50,705 nucleotides of DNA from JAABRU01 sp050180235 (GCA_050180235.1 JBFXEJ010000035.1:1-50705); one strand, 5' to 3'. Positions 31,865 through 41,069 are shown, numbered from the stretch's first letter. Translations and numbers: made by a program. The notes: generated by a model from the sequence alone, not told the origin.

Positions 31865-33502
31865 ATGAAAAATATAAGCACTCATAATAAATTAATATTC
31901 CCGCTGTTTGCACTGCTTCTCCTGTCCGCATTCATGGGAACCGCTCCATTCCGGGATATTTACGGACTGGAAATCCGGAACGCTCTTTTTGCGCGGGAGA
32001 TGCTGGAAGACGGCATATCCCTGATTCCCCATGTGCTGGGAAAACCCTATCCGGATTATCCGCCCCTGTATTTCTGGCTGGAGGTTCTCTTTTCCCTTCC
32101 TTCAGGGAATGTCAGCACCCTGAGTGCCGTGGCTCCAAGCGCATTTTCCGCTTTGGGTCTGGTCTTCTTTGCATTCCTTTTCGGGCGTGAAATCAGTCCC
32201 CGCATGGGATGGCTGTCTGCTTTGATCCTTGCCACTTTCCCGGAATTCTGGATAAACGCGGGAACCGCGTGCATTGACATGCTGCTGGCCTTTCATGTCT
32301 GCTCTGCACTGGCCTGCCTGTATTTCAGGGAAAAATGTGAACCTGCGGGGAAGAAATTCTTATGGACTGCGGCAGTGCCTGTTTTCATCTTTTTGGCCTT
32401 TTTCACCAAAGGCCCCATCGGTCTTGTCATTCCCGCAGCCGCGCGGGGCGGATTTCTCCTGCTGGAAAAACGGGTAAAATCATTTTTCCTTTTTTCTCTT
32501 TTCATGGCCGGAATGACATTTCTCTGTGTGGGCTGCGAAGCATGGATTGTCTGGAAAAGCGGGGGAACTGATCTGCTGCGGGAAGTGATCCGGATGCAGG
32601 TGATCGGACGGCTGGGGCAGAAAAGCAGCCAGCCTTTTTGGTATTATATCTTCTGCATTCTCGGATCTGCCGGAATATGGTTTCTGTTCTGCTCTCCCCT
32701 GTGGCGGCATTCTGCTGCCCTGCTTCGGGAAAAAGGAATGGGGAAAATGCTGCCCGGACATCCGTTACTGCGTCTGTCTCTGATATGGTTTCTCAGTACA
32801 TTTGCCATTTTTACCCTTGCCAGCACGCGTCACAGCCGTTATCTCCTTCCCCTGTATCCGGCCCTTGCGATTCTGCTGGCCTATGCAGCGGAACAGATTC
32901 TTCACAGAGACAATCCGCTGTTTCCGCAGATATGGGAAAGGGGACTCAGTGTTCTCACGGTCATTGTGCTTGTATCCGGCATCGCGGGTGCTGCTTTTTA
33001 CACTGACCATATATTTGTACCCGTTATACTGATTTTTATCTGGATGATTGCCGTATCTGCCGGATGGATTGCTGTCATAAGTCTGAAACAGCGCGGAAAC
33101 CGGATTGCAGGGATGATTCTTCTGCTTCTGTTCACCGGTCTTTTCGGTGCGAATCTTCTGATTTTTCCGGAAATTTCACGAAATGCATCCGGTCGGGAAT
33201 TTACAGAAACAGTGGAATCCAAAAGCGATCTCCGCCTGCCGCTTGTTCTGTATAATATAGGTTCTGATGCGGATGGGCTAAAATTTGCCTGTTACAGCCA
33301 AAGAAGACCGTCAGAACTGCGTTTTATTACTGATGCGGTGGAACTGGAAAATATGGCGATGCCCTATCTGCTTATCGTATCCCGGAGGGATAAAGCCGAT
33401 CTTATGAATATATTCAGAAATGGGAGCATTGAAGCGGTTTCTCACGGAACCATCCGTTCTCACCATTTTTCAGCATATATCATCCGGAAAGGAGAAAAAT
33501 GA
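31865..33502 (+). CDS. ArnT-like GT39/GT83 family membrane glycosyltransferase
   Basis: This protein has about 545 residues and many TM helices (around a dozen). The start is taken at the ATG 31865 (MKNISTHNK); a GTG two codons upstream is an alternative. The first periplasmic loop carries RDIYGLEIRNALFAREML, which aligns with the PDETRYxEIxREML loop of ArnT, but the Asp of the catalytic Asp-Glu pair is replaced by Leu35 (Glu36 is kept; Asp31 lies nearby). FFTKGPIGLVIP and TRHSRYLLPLYP are also family features. It probably uses a polyprenyl-linked sugar donor in the periplasm. It is distinct from the real arnT that follows with a 4-bp overlap; it may add a sugar to another site or acceptor. 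It occupies the place where arnE/arnF flippase genes might be expected but is not a flippase by sequence. Confidence 0.78.
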   Translation: MKNISTHNKLIFPLFALLLLSAFMGTAPFRDIYGLEIRNALFAREMLEDGISLIPHVLGKPYPDYPPLYFWLEVLFSLPSGNVSTLSAVAPSAFSALGLVFFAFLFGREISPRMGWLSALILATFPEFWINAGTACIDMLLAFHVCSALACLYFREKCEPAGKKFLWTAAVPVFIFLAFFTKGPIGLVIPAAARGGFLLLEKRVKSFFLFSLFMAGMTFLCVGCEAWIVWKSGGTDLLREVIRMQVIGRLGQKSSQPFWYYIFCILGSAGIWFLFCSPLWRHSAALLREKGMGKMLPGHPLLRLSLIWFLSTFAIFTLASTRHSRYLLPLYPALAILLAYAAEQILHRDNPLFPQIWERGLSVLTVIVLVSGIAGAAFYTDHIFVPVILIFIWMIAVSAGWIAVISLKQRGNRIAGMILLLLFTGLFGANLLIFPEISRNASGREFTETVESKSDLRLPLVLYNIGSDADGLKFACYSQRRPSELRFITDAVELENMAMPYLLIVSRRDKADLMNIFRNGSIEAVSHGTIRSHHFSAYIIRKGEK

Positions 33503-35172
33503 AAAAATCCGCTGCCGCAGTTTTTATCCTCTATGTTTTGCTGTATATCCTGCCGCTGGGTGCGCGGCCTTTGTTTATACCGGACGAGACCCGGTATTTT
33601 GAAATCCCCAGGGAAATGATCGCTTCCGGTGACTGGGTGGTGCCCCGCATTAACGGCATCCGCTATTTTGAAAAACCGGTGCTGGGTTACTGGTTCAATG
33701 CGGTTTCCATGCTGATATTCGGAGAAAACGCGTTTGCTGTCCGTTTCCCGGCCGCAATGTCTGCCGGAATTTCCGCTCTGTGCGTATTTCTGCTGGCCAG
33801 GAGATTTGCGGGAGATTATTCCACGGGTATACTTGCCAGTGTTATTTTCCTGACCAGCGCCCAGGTGCTTGGCATTGGTACCTTTTCTGTTCTGGACGGC
33901 CCTCTGTCCATGCTTCTGACTGTGGCCCTGACCGTATTTTTCTTTGCGTATCATGCAGAAGGCGGTGCACAGAAAAGAATTCTGCTTTTTCTGGCCGGAG
34001 TTTTCTGCGGACTGGCCTTTCTTTGCAAAGGCTTTCTGGCTTTTGCCGTGCCTGTTCTGGTGATGATTCCCTGGATGATCTGGGAAGGCCGTTTTGCGGA
34101 ACTGCTGAAAACAGCCTGGCTGCCGCTGGCAGGAGCGATTGCGGTTTCACTGCCCTGGAGCCTGATGATCCATTTACGGGAAGGGGATTTCTGGCATTAT
34201 TTTTTCTGGATCGAGCATGTAAACCGCTTTTTGAAACCGGGCGGGGGACAGCATCCTGAAGCTTTCTGGTTTTTTATCCCCTGTCTCCTCGCAGGTCTGT
34301 TTCCCTGGACTTTTCTCTTTCCGGCCATATTGCAGGGACTGCGGGACATGGATATTTCCGACACCCTGATGCGGTTCTGCCTCTGCTGGTTTATCTTCCC
34401 TTTTCTGTTTTTTTCCGCATCATCCGGCAAACTGCTGACCTATATTCTTCCCTGCTTTCCCGCTGTTGCGATACTGATGGCCGCGGGTCTGCGGAATTAT
34501 TCTGCAAAAGGGGAAAACAGACTGTTTGGTGCTGGTGCGCGTGTTCTTGCCGTCCTGATCGGAATTACAGCCATTGTGCTGCTGATCAGCCAGATCACCG
34601 GTTTTACCGGCATCCGGCCTTATGATAATGCCGGTGAAATTTGGAAATGGATATTGGCCTGTACGGGGCTGGTACTCTGGGCTTTCCTTGCCTTTTACAG
34701 TGCAAAAGAAAAGCGGCCGGATATGCGGATAATCCTTTTCGCTACGGCGCCCCTTGTTTTTTTTGTTTCAGCGCAGTTTGTTTTTCCTGACATGGTGCTG
34801 AAAAGAAAGGCTCCGGGCACACTGCTGCAAAAGAACGCCGGATATATTCAGCCCGGAACTGTTGTGGTTTCGGACGGAGATATTATCCGCGCTGTGTCTG
34901 CCTATTATAAACGCAGTGATGTCTGGTTTTTTATCACAGAGGACGAACTCGGGTACGGACTTTCCTATGAGGATGCAAAAAAAAGGATGCTGGATACAGA
35001 GCAACTGAATAAGATGATCCGGGATGCTTACCTTTCAGCTAAAAAAAACAGCCAAACAGGCAGTCCTCTTGTCCTGATCGCGAGGACGCATAAATATGAA
35101 AAATACAGAAACCGTCTACCCCAGCCGGTTTATCGGGATGAATACGGAAAATTTGTTTTTTTACAGTTCTGA
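33499..35172 (+). CDS. arnT: undecaprenyl phosphate-alpha-L-Ara4N arabinosyltransferase
   Basis: This 557-residue inner-membrane GT83 enzyme transfers L-Ara4N from undecaprenyl phosphate to lipid A phosphates on the periplasmic side, lowering negative charge. The first loop reads FIPDETRYFEIPREMIASGDW with the Asp29-Glu30 pair, followed by RYFEKPVLGYW, GTFSVLDGP, LCKGFLAFAVPV, DFWHYFFWIEHVNRF and FFSASSGKLLTYILPCFP, all close to E. coli ArnT. About twelve TM helices lead to a soluble C-terminal domain. AAAGGAG precedes the ATG, which overlaps the previous stop (ATGA). It completes the pathway except for the donor flippase. Confidence 0.93.
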   Translation: MKKSAAAVFILYVLLYILPLGARPLFIPDETRYFEIPREMIASGDWVVPRINGIRYFEKPVLGYWFNAVSMLIFGENAFAVRFPAAMSAGISALCVFLLARRFAGDYSTGILASVIFLTSAQVLGIGTFSVLDGPLSMLLTVALTVFFFAYHAEGGAQKRILLFLAGVFCGLAFLCKGFLAFAVPVLVMIPWMIWEGRFAELLKTAWLPLAGAIAVSLPWSLMIHLREGDFWHYFFWIEHVNRFLKPGGGQHPEAFWFFIPCLLAGLFPWTFLFPAILQGLRDMDISDTLMRFCLCWFIFPFLFFSASSGKLLTYILPCFPAVAILMAAGLRNYSAKGENRLFGAGARVLAVLIGITAIVLLISQITGFTGIRPYDNAGEIWKWILACTGLVLWAFLAFYSAKEKRPDMRIILFATAPLVFFVSAQFVFPDMVLKRKAPGTLLQKNAGYIQPGTVVVSDGDIIRAVSAYYKRSDVWFFITEDELGYGLSYEDAKKRMLDTEQLNKMIRDAYLSAKKNSQTGSPLVLIARTHKYEKYRNRLPQPVYRDEYGKFVFLQF

Positions 35173-35228
35173 TTCTGCTATTATACCATGCGGATCAGAA
35201 ATAAAAAAAATCCAAAAGGAATTCTCTT

Positions 35229-35906
35229 ATGCGCCTGCTGCTGATTGAAGATGACATCAAAATCGCTTCCTTTATTCTCAGGGGAATGAATGAGGCCGGG
35301 TTTGCCATTGACCATGCCAAAGACGGAGAGGACGGCCTTCATATGGCCCTTACCGAGCCTTACGACACCATAATCATTGATCTGATGCTCCCCAAACTGG
35401 ACGGGCTGAAGATCATTGAGATTATGCGGGAACAGAATATTATCACCCCGGTGATTATTCTGAGCGCGAAACGGGCTTTGGATGACCGGATAAAAGGACT
35501 GCAGACCGGAAGTGATGATTACCTGACCAAACCCTTTGCCTTTACAGAACTCCTGGTCCGGGTGCAGGCATTAATCCGAAGGGCGGGCCGGATTGCCGAA
35601 CCCAGCCGCCTTTCAGTCGCGGATCTTTCCATGGATATGATTTCCCATGAAGTGAGCAGGGGCGGAATTCCCATTTCCCTGCAGCCCAAAGAATATACCC
35701 TGCTGGAATTTATGATGCGGAACCGGGGAAAAGTGCTGTCCAAAACCACAATTATGGAACATGTATGGGATTACAATTTTGATCCCAAAACCAATGTGGT
35801 GGAAGCACGGATGTGCAGGCTGCGGGAAAAAGTGGATAAAGGATTTGACAAAAAGCTGATTCATACGGTTTTCGGGGTGGGATATGTTCTTAAAGAAAGT
35901 GATTAG
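35229..35906 (+). CDS. OmpR/PhoB-type response regulator of the arn operon
   Basis: This 225-residue protein has a receiver domain (1-118) with Asp51 (IIIDLMLP), acidic Glu7-Asp9, and Lys101 (YLTKPF), and a winged-helix DNA-binding domain (about 128-222: LSMDMISHEVSR, PKEYTLLEFMMRN, RLREKVDKGF, TVFGVGYVL). AAGGA lies 8 nt before the ATG. It follows arnT by 56 bp and overlaps the kinase gene by 23 bp. By position it is functionally comparable to PmrA/BasR, which controls arn in enterobacteria; direct binding upstream of arnB is inference, and I found no convincing tandem operator there. Confidence 0.9.
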   Translation: MRLLLIEDDIKIASFILRGMNEAGFAIDHAKDGEDGLHMALTEPYDTIIIDLMLPKLDGLKIIEIMREQNIITPVIILSAKRALDDRIKGLQTGSDDYLTKPFAFTELLVRVQALIRRAGRIAEPSRLSVADLSMDMISHEVSRGGIPISLQPKEYTLLEFMMRNRGKVLSKTTIMEHVWDYNFDPKTNVVEARMCRLREKVDKGFDKKLIHTVFGVGYVLKESD

Positions 35907-37332
35907 GCAGCCCACGACACTGGTTTTCCGGCTGACCTTCTGGTATGCCTGTATTTTCACCTTGTCCTCCTTTGCCGCGTTTCTGATTTTTTATCTTTCT
36001 GCGGATTCCTATGTGCAAAGCCGTACAGACAGGGAACTGACCGAGGAAGTTCAGGAACTTGAAGAAATTTATGCGGTAGGGGGCATGGAAGGACTTCGCC
36101 GGGAAATCATCCATGAATCCGCATCCGAAGATACAGAGAAAATATTTTTCCGTCTGCTCACAGCAGACGGAACAGAAATAGCGTCAACAGATATGTCCAC
36201 CTGGAACGGCGGTACAGATACAGACCGGACAGTTTTGGACTCCCTTCGGAATATGAACGAACCTGTATTTCAGACCCGAACCGTCTACGGAAAAACTCAT
36301 GATGCCCGTATCGCATGGGCCAATATCGGGCCGGATACTGTTTTGCAGACAGGTGTTGTGATGGAGGATGAGAGCCGGATTATGGCAGCTTTTGAAAAAA
36401 TATTCGGAACCTGCATGATTCTGGTACTCCTTTTTGCGCCTCCGGGCGGATGGTTCATGGCAAAGCAGGCCATTTCCGGTATTGAGGAACTTACGCAAAC
36501 GGCGCTGCGGATATCCGGGGGGGAATTCGGGCAGCGGGTTCCCCTGAAAAACCGGGGACAGGAAATCGAACACCTTGCCGCTATGTTCAATCATATGCTG
36601 GATCAGATTCAGAAAGTAATCCGGGAAATGAAAGAAATGACCGACAATATCGCTCACGATCTGAAAAGTCCCATTACAAGAATAAGGGGCACAGCCGAAG
36701 TGACATTGTCAAAAACCCGGACTGTCAGGGAATATGAACAGATGGCAGGCAGCACCATTGAAGAATGCGATTCTCTTCTGGAAATGATCAACACCATGCT
36801 GGATATTTCAGAAACCGAAGCCGGAATCGGAAAACATGATCCGGAAAAAATTGATCTGGCCGATATGGTGCGGGATATCTGTGAAATGTTTGAAGCTCTT
36901 GCAGAAAAAAAAGAAGTAATGATCAAAGTTGAGGCTCCCCCGGTCTTGTACCTGAATGCAGACAGAAGGAAAATCCAGAGATTGCTGGGAAATCTGCTGG
37001 ACAATGCCGTAAAATACACTCCGGAAACCGGACAGATTTCAGTTACACTTTCTGAAGATGAAAAGGGAAACTGTATCATTTCCGTCAGCGACACCGGCTT
37101 CGGTATTTCCGAAACGGATCTGCCCCACATCTTTGAACGGTTCTACCAGTGCGACCGGAGCCGTTCCAGAACCGGCAACGGCCTGGGACTCAGCCTGGTC
37201 CGAGCCATTGTGAAATCCCATTGCGGCGATATCCGTGTCCGAAGTGCGCCCGGAAAGGGAAGTACGTTCACAGTAATCCTTCCCACATCCCCGGCTGTCC
37301 GGATGCAGAATAAGAATGCTGATGGTATCTGA
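35884..37332 (+). CDS. sensor histidine kinase of the arn operon
   Basis: This 482-residue membrane kinase has TM helix 1 at about 17-40, a periplasmic domain of some 130 residues (41-170) rich in acidic residues (ELTEEVQELEEIYAVGG, ESASEDTEK), TM helix 2 at about 172-192, HAMP, HisKA with His258 (NIAHDLKSPITRIRG), and HATPase_c with Asn374 and DTGFGI and GNGLGLSL boxes. The layout is that of CusS/ArlS/PmrB-like EnvZ-class kinases. The acidic periplasmic loop could bind cations or cationic peptides, fitting control of L-Ara4N synthesis, but the signal is inferred. It is the last gene of the operon and convergent with the fusion gene at 37403. Confidence 0.9.
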   Translation: MFLKKVIRQPTTLVFRLTFWYACIFTLSSFAAFLIFYLSADSYVQSRTDRELTEEVQELEEIYAVGGMEGLRREIIHESASEDTEKIFFRLLTADGTEIASTDMSTWNGGTDTDRTVLDSLRNMNEPVFQTRTVYGKTHDARIAWANIGPDTVLQTGVVMEDESRIMAAFEKIFGTCMILVLLFAPPGGWFMAKQAISGIEELTQTALRISGGEFGQRVPLKNRGQEIEHLAAMFNHMLDQIQKVIREMKEMTDNIAHDLKSPITRIRGTAEVTLSKTRTVREYEQMAGSTIEECDSLLEMINTMLDISETEAGIGKHDPEKIDLADMVRDICEMFEALAEKKEVMIKVEAPPVLYLNADRRKIQRLLGNLLDNAVKYTPETGQISVTLSEDEKGNCIISVSDTGFGISETDLPHIFERFYQCDRSRSRTGNGLGLSLVRAIVKSHCGDIRVRSAPGKGSTFTVILPTSPAVRMQNKNADGI

Positions 37333-37402
37333 CAGTCTGACGTACAGGTGCAGGTCATCATTTTGATATTCTGCTTTCATTTATTTTAATCTCTGATTCG
37401 GA

Positions 37403-38836
37403 TTAACACAGTTTTTTCAGTATCTCTTTGGGATCATGAAAAAAAGAGGGTTTTCTGCCGCCTTCCGGTTCCGGACAGACAAGGTCTGCAAAACGGAGAT
37501 CCACAAATTTTTCCAGATCAATTATGGTTCCTATTCCCATTTTTTCCGACATATATCTTTGAATTTTATCCAAATCCTCAATTGCAGGATACAGATCATG
37601 TGTACGGATGCCGTGATGCTCGCTGAGCACACTTTTCAGTACCGGGACAGTCAGACGCAGTTCCTCTTCCGGATCCAGAAAATCCACAGCGATCTCTGCG
37701 GCCTTTTCCGGATTTTTTTCAATAAACTGACCGGACTGCACCAGCAGATCCGTAAACTCATGCACAGCATCCGGATGAGAGGCAATGATTTTTTCCTGCA
37801 TGGCCACGACACAGCAGGGATGATGTTCCCACATCTCTCCGGAAAGAAAGAGCAGTTGGGCATTTCCGTCAAAAACGGTTTTGGTTCCTATGGGCTGGGC
37901 CACCATAAAACCGCATGCGTCCTCGCTTTCTCCCAGAAATTCCGGCATCATGACGGGCGGAATCACCTCAAAAATCACATCCAGCCCGCTGCTGCCCACC
38001 AGCCCGGCTTTCAGACCGATTTCCCGAAACAGCATGTCAGACAGCATATGATGCACTGAAAGCACATGGGGAATATAGAACATTTTGTCCCGGCAGTAGT
38101 CCCGGAAGGATACACCCGCGCCACCCCTTTTGTTTCTGACACAGATGCTGCCGTTTTTGTGGGCCAGCAGAACCAGTTTTATGGGAATGCCGTAACTGAA
38201 CAGATCCATGGCAATGGGAGCCATGATAAAAGCCGCATCCACCTCTGCCTTTTCCAAAGATTTCTGCACCGGATTCCACCCGGACATGCACACGGTTTCC
38301 AGTTCAAAATATTTGGGGCTGAATTCCCCGTTTTTGATCTTATGCTCCAGAACACCCAGAACCAGATGGTCGGTAATCTGGATATGGCCAACCTTGAGGC
38401 GGATTTTGCCGGAAGAAGTTTTCTGGGGAATATCCCCCCTGTCTTTTCTTTCCACGGAAAAGACGGTTTCCAGGATACGTTTCAGTTCCTCATAGGTAAA
38501 GGGTTTGGTGATAAAATGATCGGCTCCGGCCCCGATCACTTTGGAGGCATCCTTTTTTTCAGCCTGGGCCGTAACCATGATAAAAGGGATGTTCCGGTAG
38601 GCCTCTTCCGAGCGCACCTTTTTCAGAAACTCGTAACCGTTTACAACCGGCATGTTCCAGTCACTGATAATCAGATCAATATCCTTTTCCTCCCGGAGCT
38701 TCCGGATTGCGGTTTCCCCGTTTTCCGCTTCCACAATATTGTGAAAGCCGATTTTGCCCAGAGCCCTGATTTCCAGTTTCCGGGTGACATTGAAATCCTC
38801 GACAATCAGAATTTTCATTCCAAGATCCAAAGCCAT
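37403..38836 (-). CDS. response regulator fused to NrtA/SsuA-like substrate-binding domain, copy B
   Basis: This is a 477-residue near-identical twin of the gene at 24424-25854. The start is the ATG read from 38836 with AAAGGA upstream. Receiver residues Asp59 and Lys111 and the whole binding domain are unchanged; only the C-terminus differs (DPKEILKKLC against DPRQIVDRL). Because that end is clearly homologous but diverged, while the rest is essentially identical, the pair looks like older paralogues homogenised by recombination. The gene lies 70 bp beyond the arn kinase gene and is convergent to it. Possible function as for copy A: a cytoplasmic ligand-binding, phosphorylation-dependent sensor without a DNA-binding output. 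Confidence 0.85.
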   Translation of the reverse strand: MALDLGMKILIVEDFNVTRKLEIRALGKIGFHNIVEAENGETAIRKLREEKDIDLIISDWNMPVVNGYEFLKKVRSEEAYRNIPFIMVTAQAEKKDASKVIGAGADHFITKPFTYEELKRILETVFSVERKDRGDIPQKTSSGKIRLKVGHIQITDHLVLGVLEHKIKNGEFSPKYFELETVCMSGWNPVQKSLEKAEVDAAFIMAPIAMDLFSYGIPIKLVLLAHKNGSICVRNKRGGAGVSFRDYCRDKMFYIPHVLSVHHMLSDMLFREIGLKAGLVGSSGLDVIFEVIPPVMMPEFLGESEDACGFMVAQPIGTKTVFDGNAQLLFLSGEMWEHHPCCVVAMQEKIIASHPDAVHEFTDLLVQSGQFIEKNPEKAAEIAVDFLDPEEELRLTVPVLKSVLSEHHGIRTHDLYPAIEDLDKIQRYMSEKMGIGTIIDLEKFVDLRFADLVCPEPEGGRKPSFFHDPKEILKKLC

Positions 38837-38986
38837 ACATTTTTTCCTTTCCTGTTTTTTTTCATGCTTAAACCCGTTCCGGAAAAACTGCTGTCTCCGG
38901 CAGGCGGTGAATATTTTCTGCACACTGATATTTTTAAAGTATACAATGTACACCATATTATATAAAACAGTCAACCAAAGATGAAT
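37430..38986. repeat. 1.55-kb direct repeat, right copy
   Basis: This is the partner of 24448-26005, in the same orientation. Sequence identity ends at TCATGA near 37434 on the left and at GATGAAT near 38986 on the right; beyond the right end nothing is shared, while beyond the left end weak homology of the gene's last codons continues. Confidence 0.9.
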
Positions 38987-39086
38987 TACGGATTTCTTTT
39001 TCTGCTCAGAAAAAGATTTCAGAAAATTCATAAAACATGATATATCTCTTTATTTAGATCAGTCTGAAAAAAAAGTCAAACACAGG
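38837..39086. other. leader of copy B and adjoining spacer
   Basis: The part up to 38986 is the shared upstream region of the duplicated gene. The rest (38987-39086) is AT-rich and shows no gene or repeat I can recognise. Confidence 0.5.
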
Positions 39087-39115
39087 TTGATATAATTCAT
39101 TCTTTTGCATATACT
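39087..39115 (+). promoter_or_regulatory. promoter of the class II aldolase gene
   Basis: TTGATA (39087-39092), 17 bp, then TATACT (39110-39115). Transcription would start near 39122, upstream of both candidate start codons of the aldolase gene. Confidence 0.75.
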
Positions 39116-39181
39116 GTACGCATTGACGGAGCGGCAGGTATGATACCCAACATTCAACACTTTCAACAGGAGATGCAAGTC

Positions 39182-40456
39182 ATGACAGATTTTCAGAAAG
39201 CGTTACAGATCGGCCGGACCCCCAATATCGTTAAACTTTTTCCCAACTCCCAGGCCCTGATCGTGAGCGGAAAATTCATTGACCTGGCCATGCTCAAAAA
39301 AGGCAGTGCCATCTGCATAGCCGCCAATGGCAGAAGCCATTTTGTCATCCGGGGCGCTCTCCGGGCCGCACAGAAGGCCAATTCCGCGCTGATTATTGAA
39401 ATTGCCCGGTCTGAAGGCGGCGCGGCAGCATACTGCGCTGTCAGTCTGTGGAATATGGCCCGGCAGGTGGATGCGGTCTGCAATGAACTGGGCATCACCA
39501 TTCCGGTTGCCATTCATGCGGATCATTACGGCATCAAAAAAGAAAGTGATGTGGAACCGGCCAAAACCGAGATTCCCAGTCTTTTTGACGCGGGCATCAC
39601 TTCCATCGCCATTGACGCGTCCCATATGACAGATGACAAAAATCTGCTGGCCAGCATTGAGCTTGCCAAAAGCGCTGTGCCAAAATGGGCAGGACTGGAA
39701 ACCGAAGTCGGGGAAATCAAGGGGAAAGAGGGGCTTTCCACTGTGGAAGAGGCCAGATTTCTCATTCAGGGACTCAATGCCCATGATATTTTCCCCAACT
39801 GGATCGCGCTCAACAACGGCTCTACTCATGGCATTGAGGCCAGTGATCAGGGCATTCAGGTGGATCTGACCGCAGAGATTCATGCGGCTTTGGAAAAATA
39901 CAAAGTTTCAGGCGCGCAGCACGGCACTTCCGGCAACAGTTCTGACCGGCTCCGGGAAATTGCACGCAAAACCCGGACAACCAAAGCCAATGTGGCCACA
40001 GCCCTGCAGATGATTTCCTGGGGGCTGGAAGTCAATGACTACGGCAATGCGATTTTGAATGAGACCGGGAATTTCATAAAAGTCAGAGGCGAGGGCGTGA
40101 CCGAAGATATGTGGTCTGCCATGACCAAATATGCGGAAGAAAAAGGATGGCGCAAAGGGGATTACAAAAAACTGAACCTGCCTTTTGAAAACCGGCTGCT
40201 GGGCCAGCCTGCCGAAGTTCGGGAGCGCATGGTGAAACGGGTGGAGGATTTTGTCTTTCACATGATGACAGATGTGTTCAATTCCCGTGATACCGCTCCC
40301 ATTGTAACTGATCTGATCCTGAAGACCGGTTCTTATGATCCCGGTCCAAAAGCAGAGCGCATTGAGGATCCGGCCCGCTGGACAAAGGAAAAGATTATTG
40401 AAAGAGCCAAATCTCTTTCCGGAGACAAGGGCGCAAAAGGGAATTTTGACGACTGA
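39182..40456 (+). CDS. class II fructose-bisphosphate aldolase family protein
   Basis: This 424-residue Zn-dependent TIM-barrel aldolase shows IPVAIHADHYG (zinc His and catalytic Asp region), AGLETEVGEIKGKEG, ALNNGSTHG and SGAQHGTSG, all hallmarks of the class II ketose-bisphosphate aldolase family. It cleaves fructose-1,6-bisphosphate or a related sugar bisphosphate. The length exceeds the typical 280-360, with insertions in the C-terminal half as in some anaerobe homologues. The start is taken at 39182 (MTDFQKALQIG; AGGAG nine bases upstream); the in-frame ATG at 39140, with GGAG eight bases upstream, would add 14 residues and cannot be excluded. A good promoter lies just upstream. The stop overlaps the Nudix start (TGATG), so the two are translationally coupled. 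Confidence 0.87.
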   Translation: MTDFQKALQIGRTPNIVKLFPNSQALIVSGKFIDLAMLKKGSAICIAANGRSHFVIRGALRAAQKANSALIIEIARSEGGAAAYCAVSLWNMARQVDAVCNELGITIPVAIHADHYGIKKESDVEPAKTEIPSLFDAGITSIAIDASHMTDDKNLLASIELAKSAVPKWAGLETEVGEIKGKEGLSTVEEARFLIQGLNAHDIFPNWIALNNGSTHGIEASDQGIQVDLTAEIHAALEKYKVSGAQHGTSGNSSDRLREIARKTRTTKANVATALQMISWGLEVNDYGNAILNETGNFIKVRGEGVTEDMWSAMTKYAEEKGWRKGDYKKLNLPFENRLLGQPAEVRERMVKRVEDFVFHMMTDVFNSRDTAPIVTDLILKTGSYDPGPKAERIEDPARWTKEKIIERAKSLSGDKGAKGNFDD

Positions 40457-40950
40457 TGCGTGAAAAAAAATACTGCCATTTCTGTGCGCATCCTTTGGTG
40501 ACAAAGCATGTGGAGGGACGGAAGCGGCTTTTTTGCGAAAACTGCAAAGAGCCGATTTACGAAAATCCCATTCCTGCCGCGTGTGTGATTGTGGCAGATG
40601 AAAACAGCCATATTCTGCTGGTAAAACGGAGCGTTGAACCGAAAAAAGGTCTCTGGTGTCTTCCCGGTGGATTTATGGAAATCGGGGAGACACCCCAGGA
40701 AGCCGCTCTTCGGGAACTGCGGGAGGAAACCTGGCTGAGCGGAAAAATTGATCGGATTGTGGGTACAGATTCCCACTCCAGCGCGTCTTACGGCACAGTC
40801 ACCCTGATCTGTTTTCTGGTGACAGAATTTCACGGAGAACCGGTTCCCGGAGATGATGCCTGCGATCTTGCTTTTTTCAGTCCGGAAAAACTGCCGGAAA
40901 TTGCGTTTGAAACCCACAGGAAATTTATCAGGCTTTGCTATAGGCTTTAA
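40456..40950 (+). CDS. Nudix hydrolase with N-terminal zinc ribbon
   Basis: This is a 164-residue protein. Cys7/Cys10 (CHFC) and Cys27/Cys30 (CENC) form a zinc ribbon, followed by a Nudix domain with the box GGFMEIGETPQEAALRELRE and EE, which keeps the catalytic Glu residues although the usual final Gly is Trp (EETWL). Members hydrolyse nucleotide diphosphate derivatives; the Zn-ribbon form resembles NudC/ADP-ribose pyrophosphatase-type enzymes, so NADH or ADP-ribose are plausible substrates. It is coupled to the aldolase gene by a 1-bp overlap. Confidence 0.87.
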   Translation: MREKKYCHFCAHPLVTKHVEGRKRLFCENCKEPIYENPIPAACVIVADENSHILLVKRSVEPKKGLWCLPGGFMEIGETPQEAALRELREETWLSGKIDRIVGTDSHSSASYGTVTLICFLVTEFHGEPVPGDDACDLAFFSPEKLPEIAFETHRKFIRLCYRL

Positions 40951-40973
40951 GAAAATATTTTTGGGGATTTCTG

Positions 40974-41042
40974 TAGGTTGGGTTGAGGAACGAAACCCAA
41001 CAAACTCAGAATGTTGGGTTTCACTGCGTTCAACCCAACCTA
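40974..41042. repeat. dispersed palindrome GTAGGTTGGGTTGAGGAACG type
   Basis: The left arm (GTAGGTTGGGTTGAGGAACG...) and right arm (...CGTTCAACCCAACCTAC) are nearly complete inverted copies around a short AT-rich centre. It is a widespread bacterial extragenic repeat. Confidence 0.8.
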
Positions 41043-41069
41043 CTCCAAAATAATTATCTTAAAAGCTAT

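Noticed and set aside
31865..33502. ArnE/ArnF flippase function for the extra membrane gene
   Set aside because: It has about a dozen TM helices and GT83-like loops; ArnE/F are roughly 110-130-residue EmrE-type proteins.
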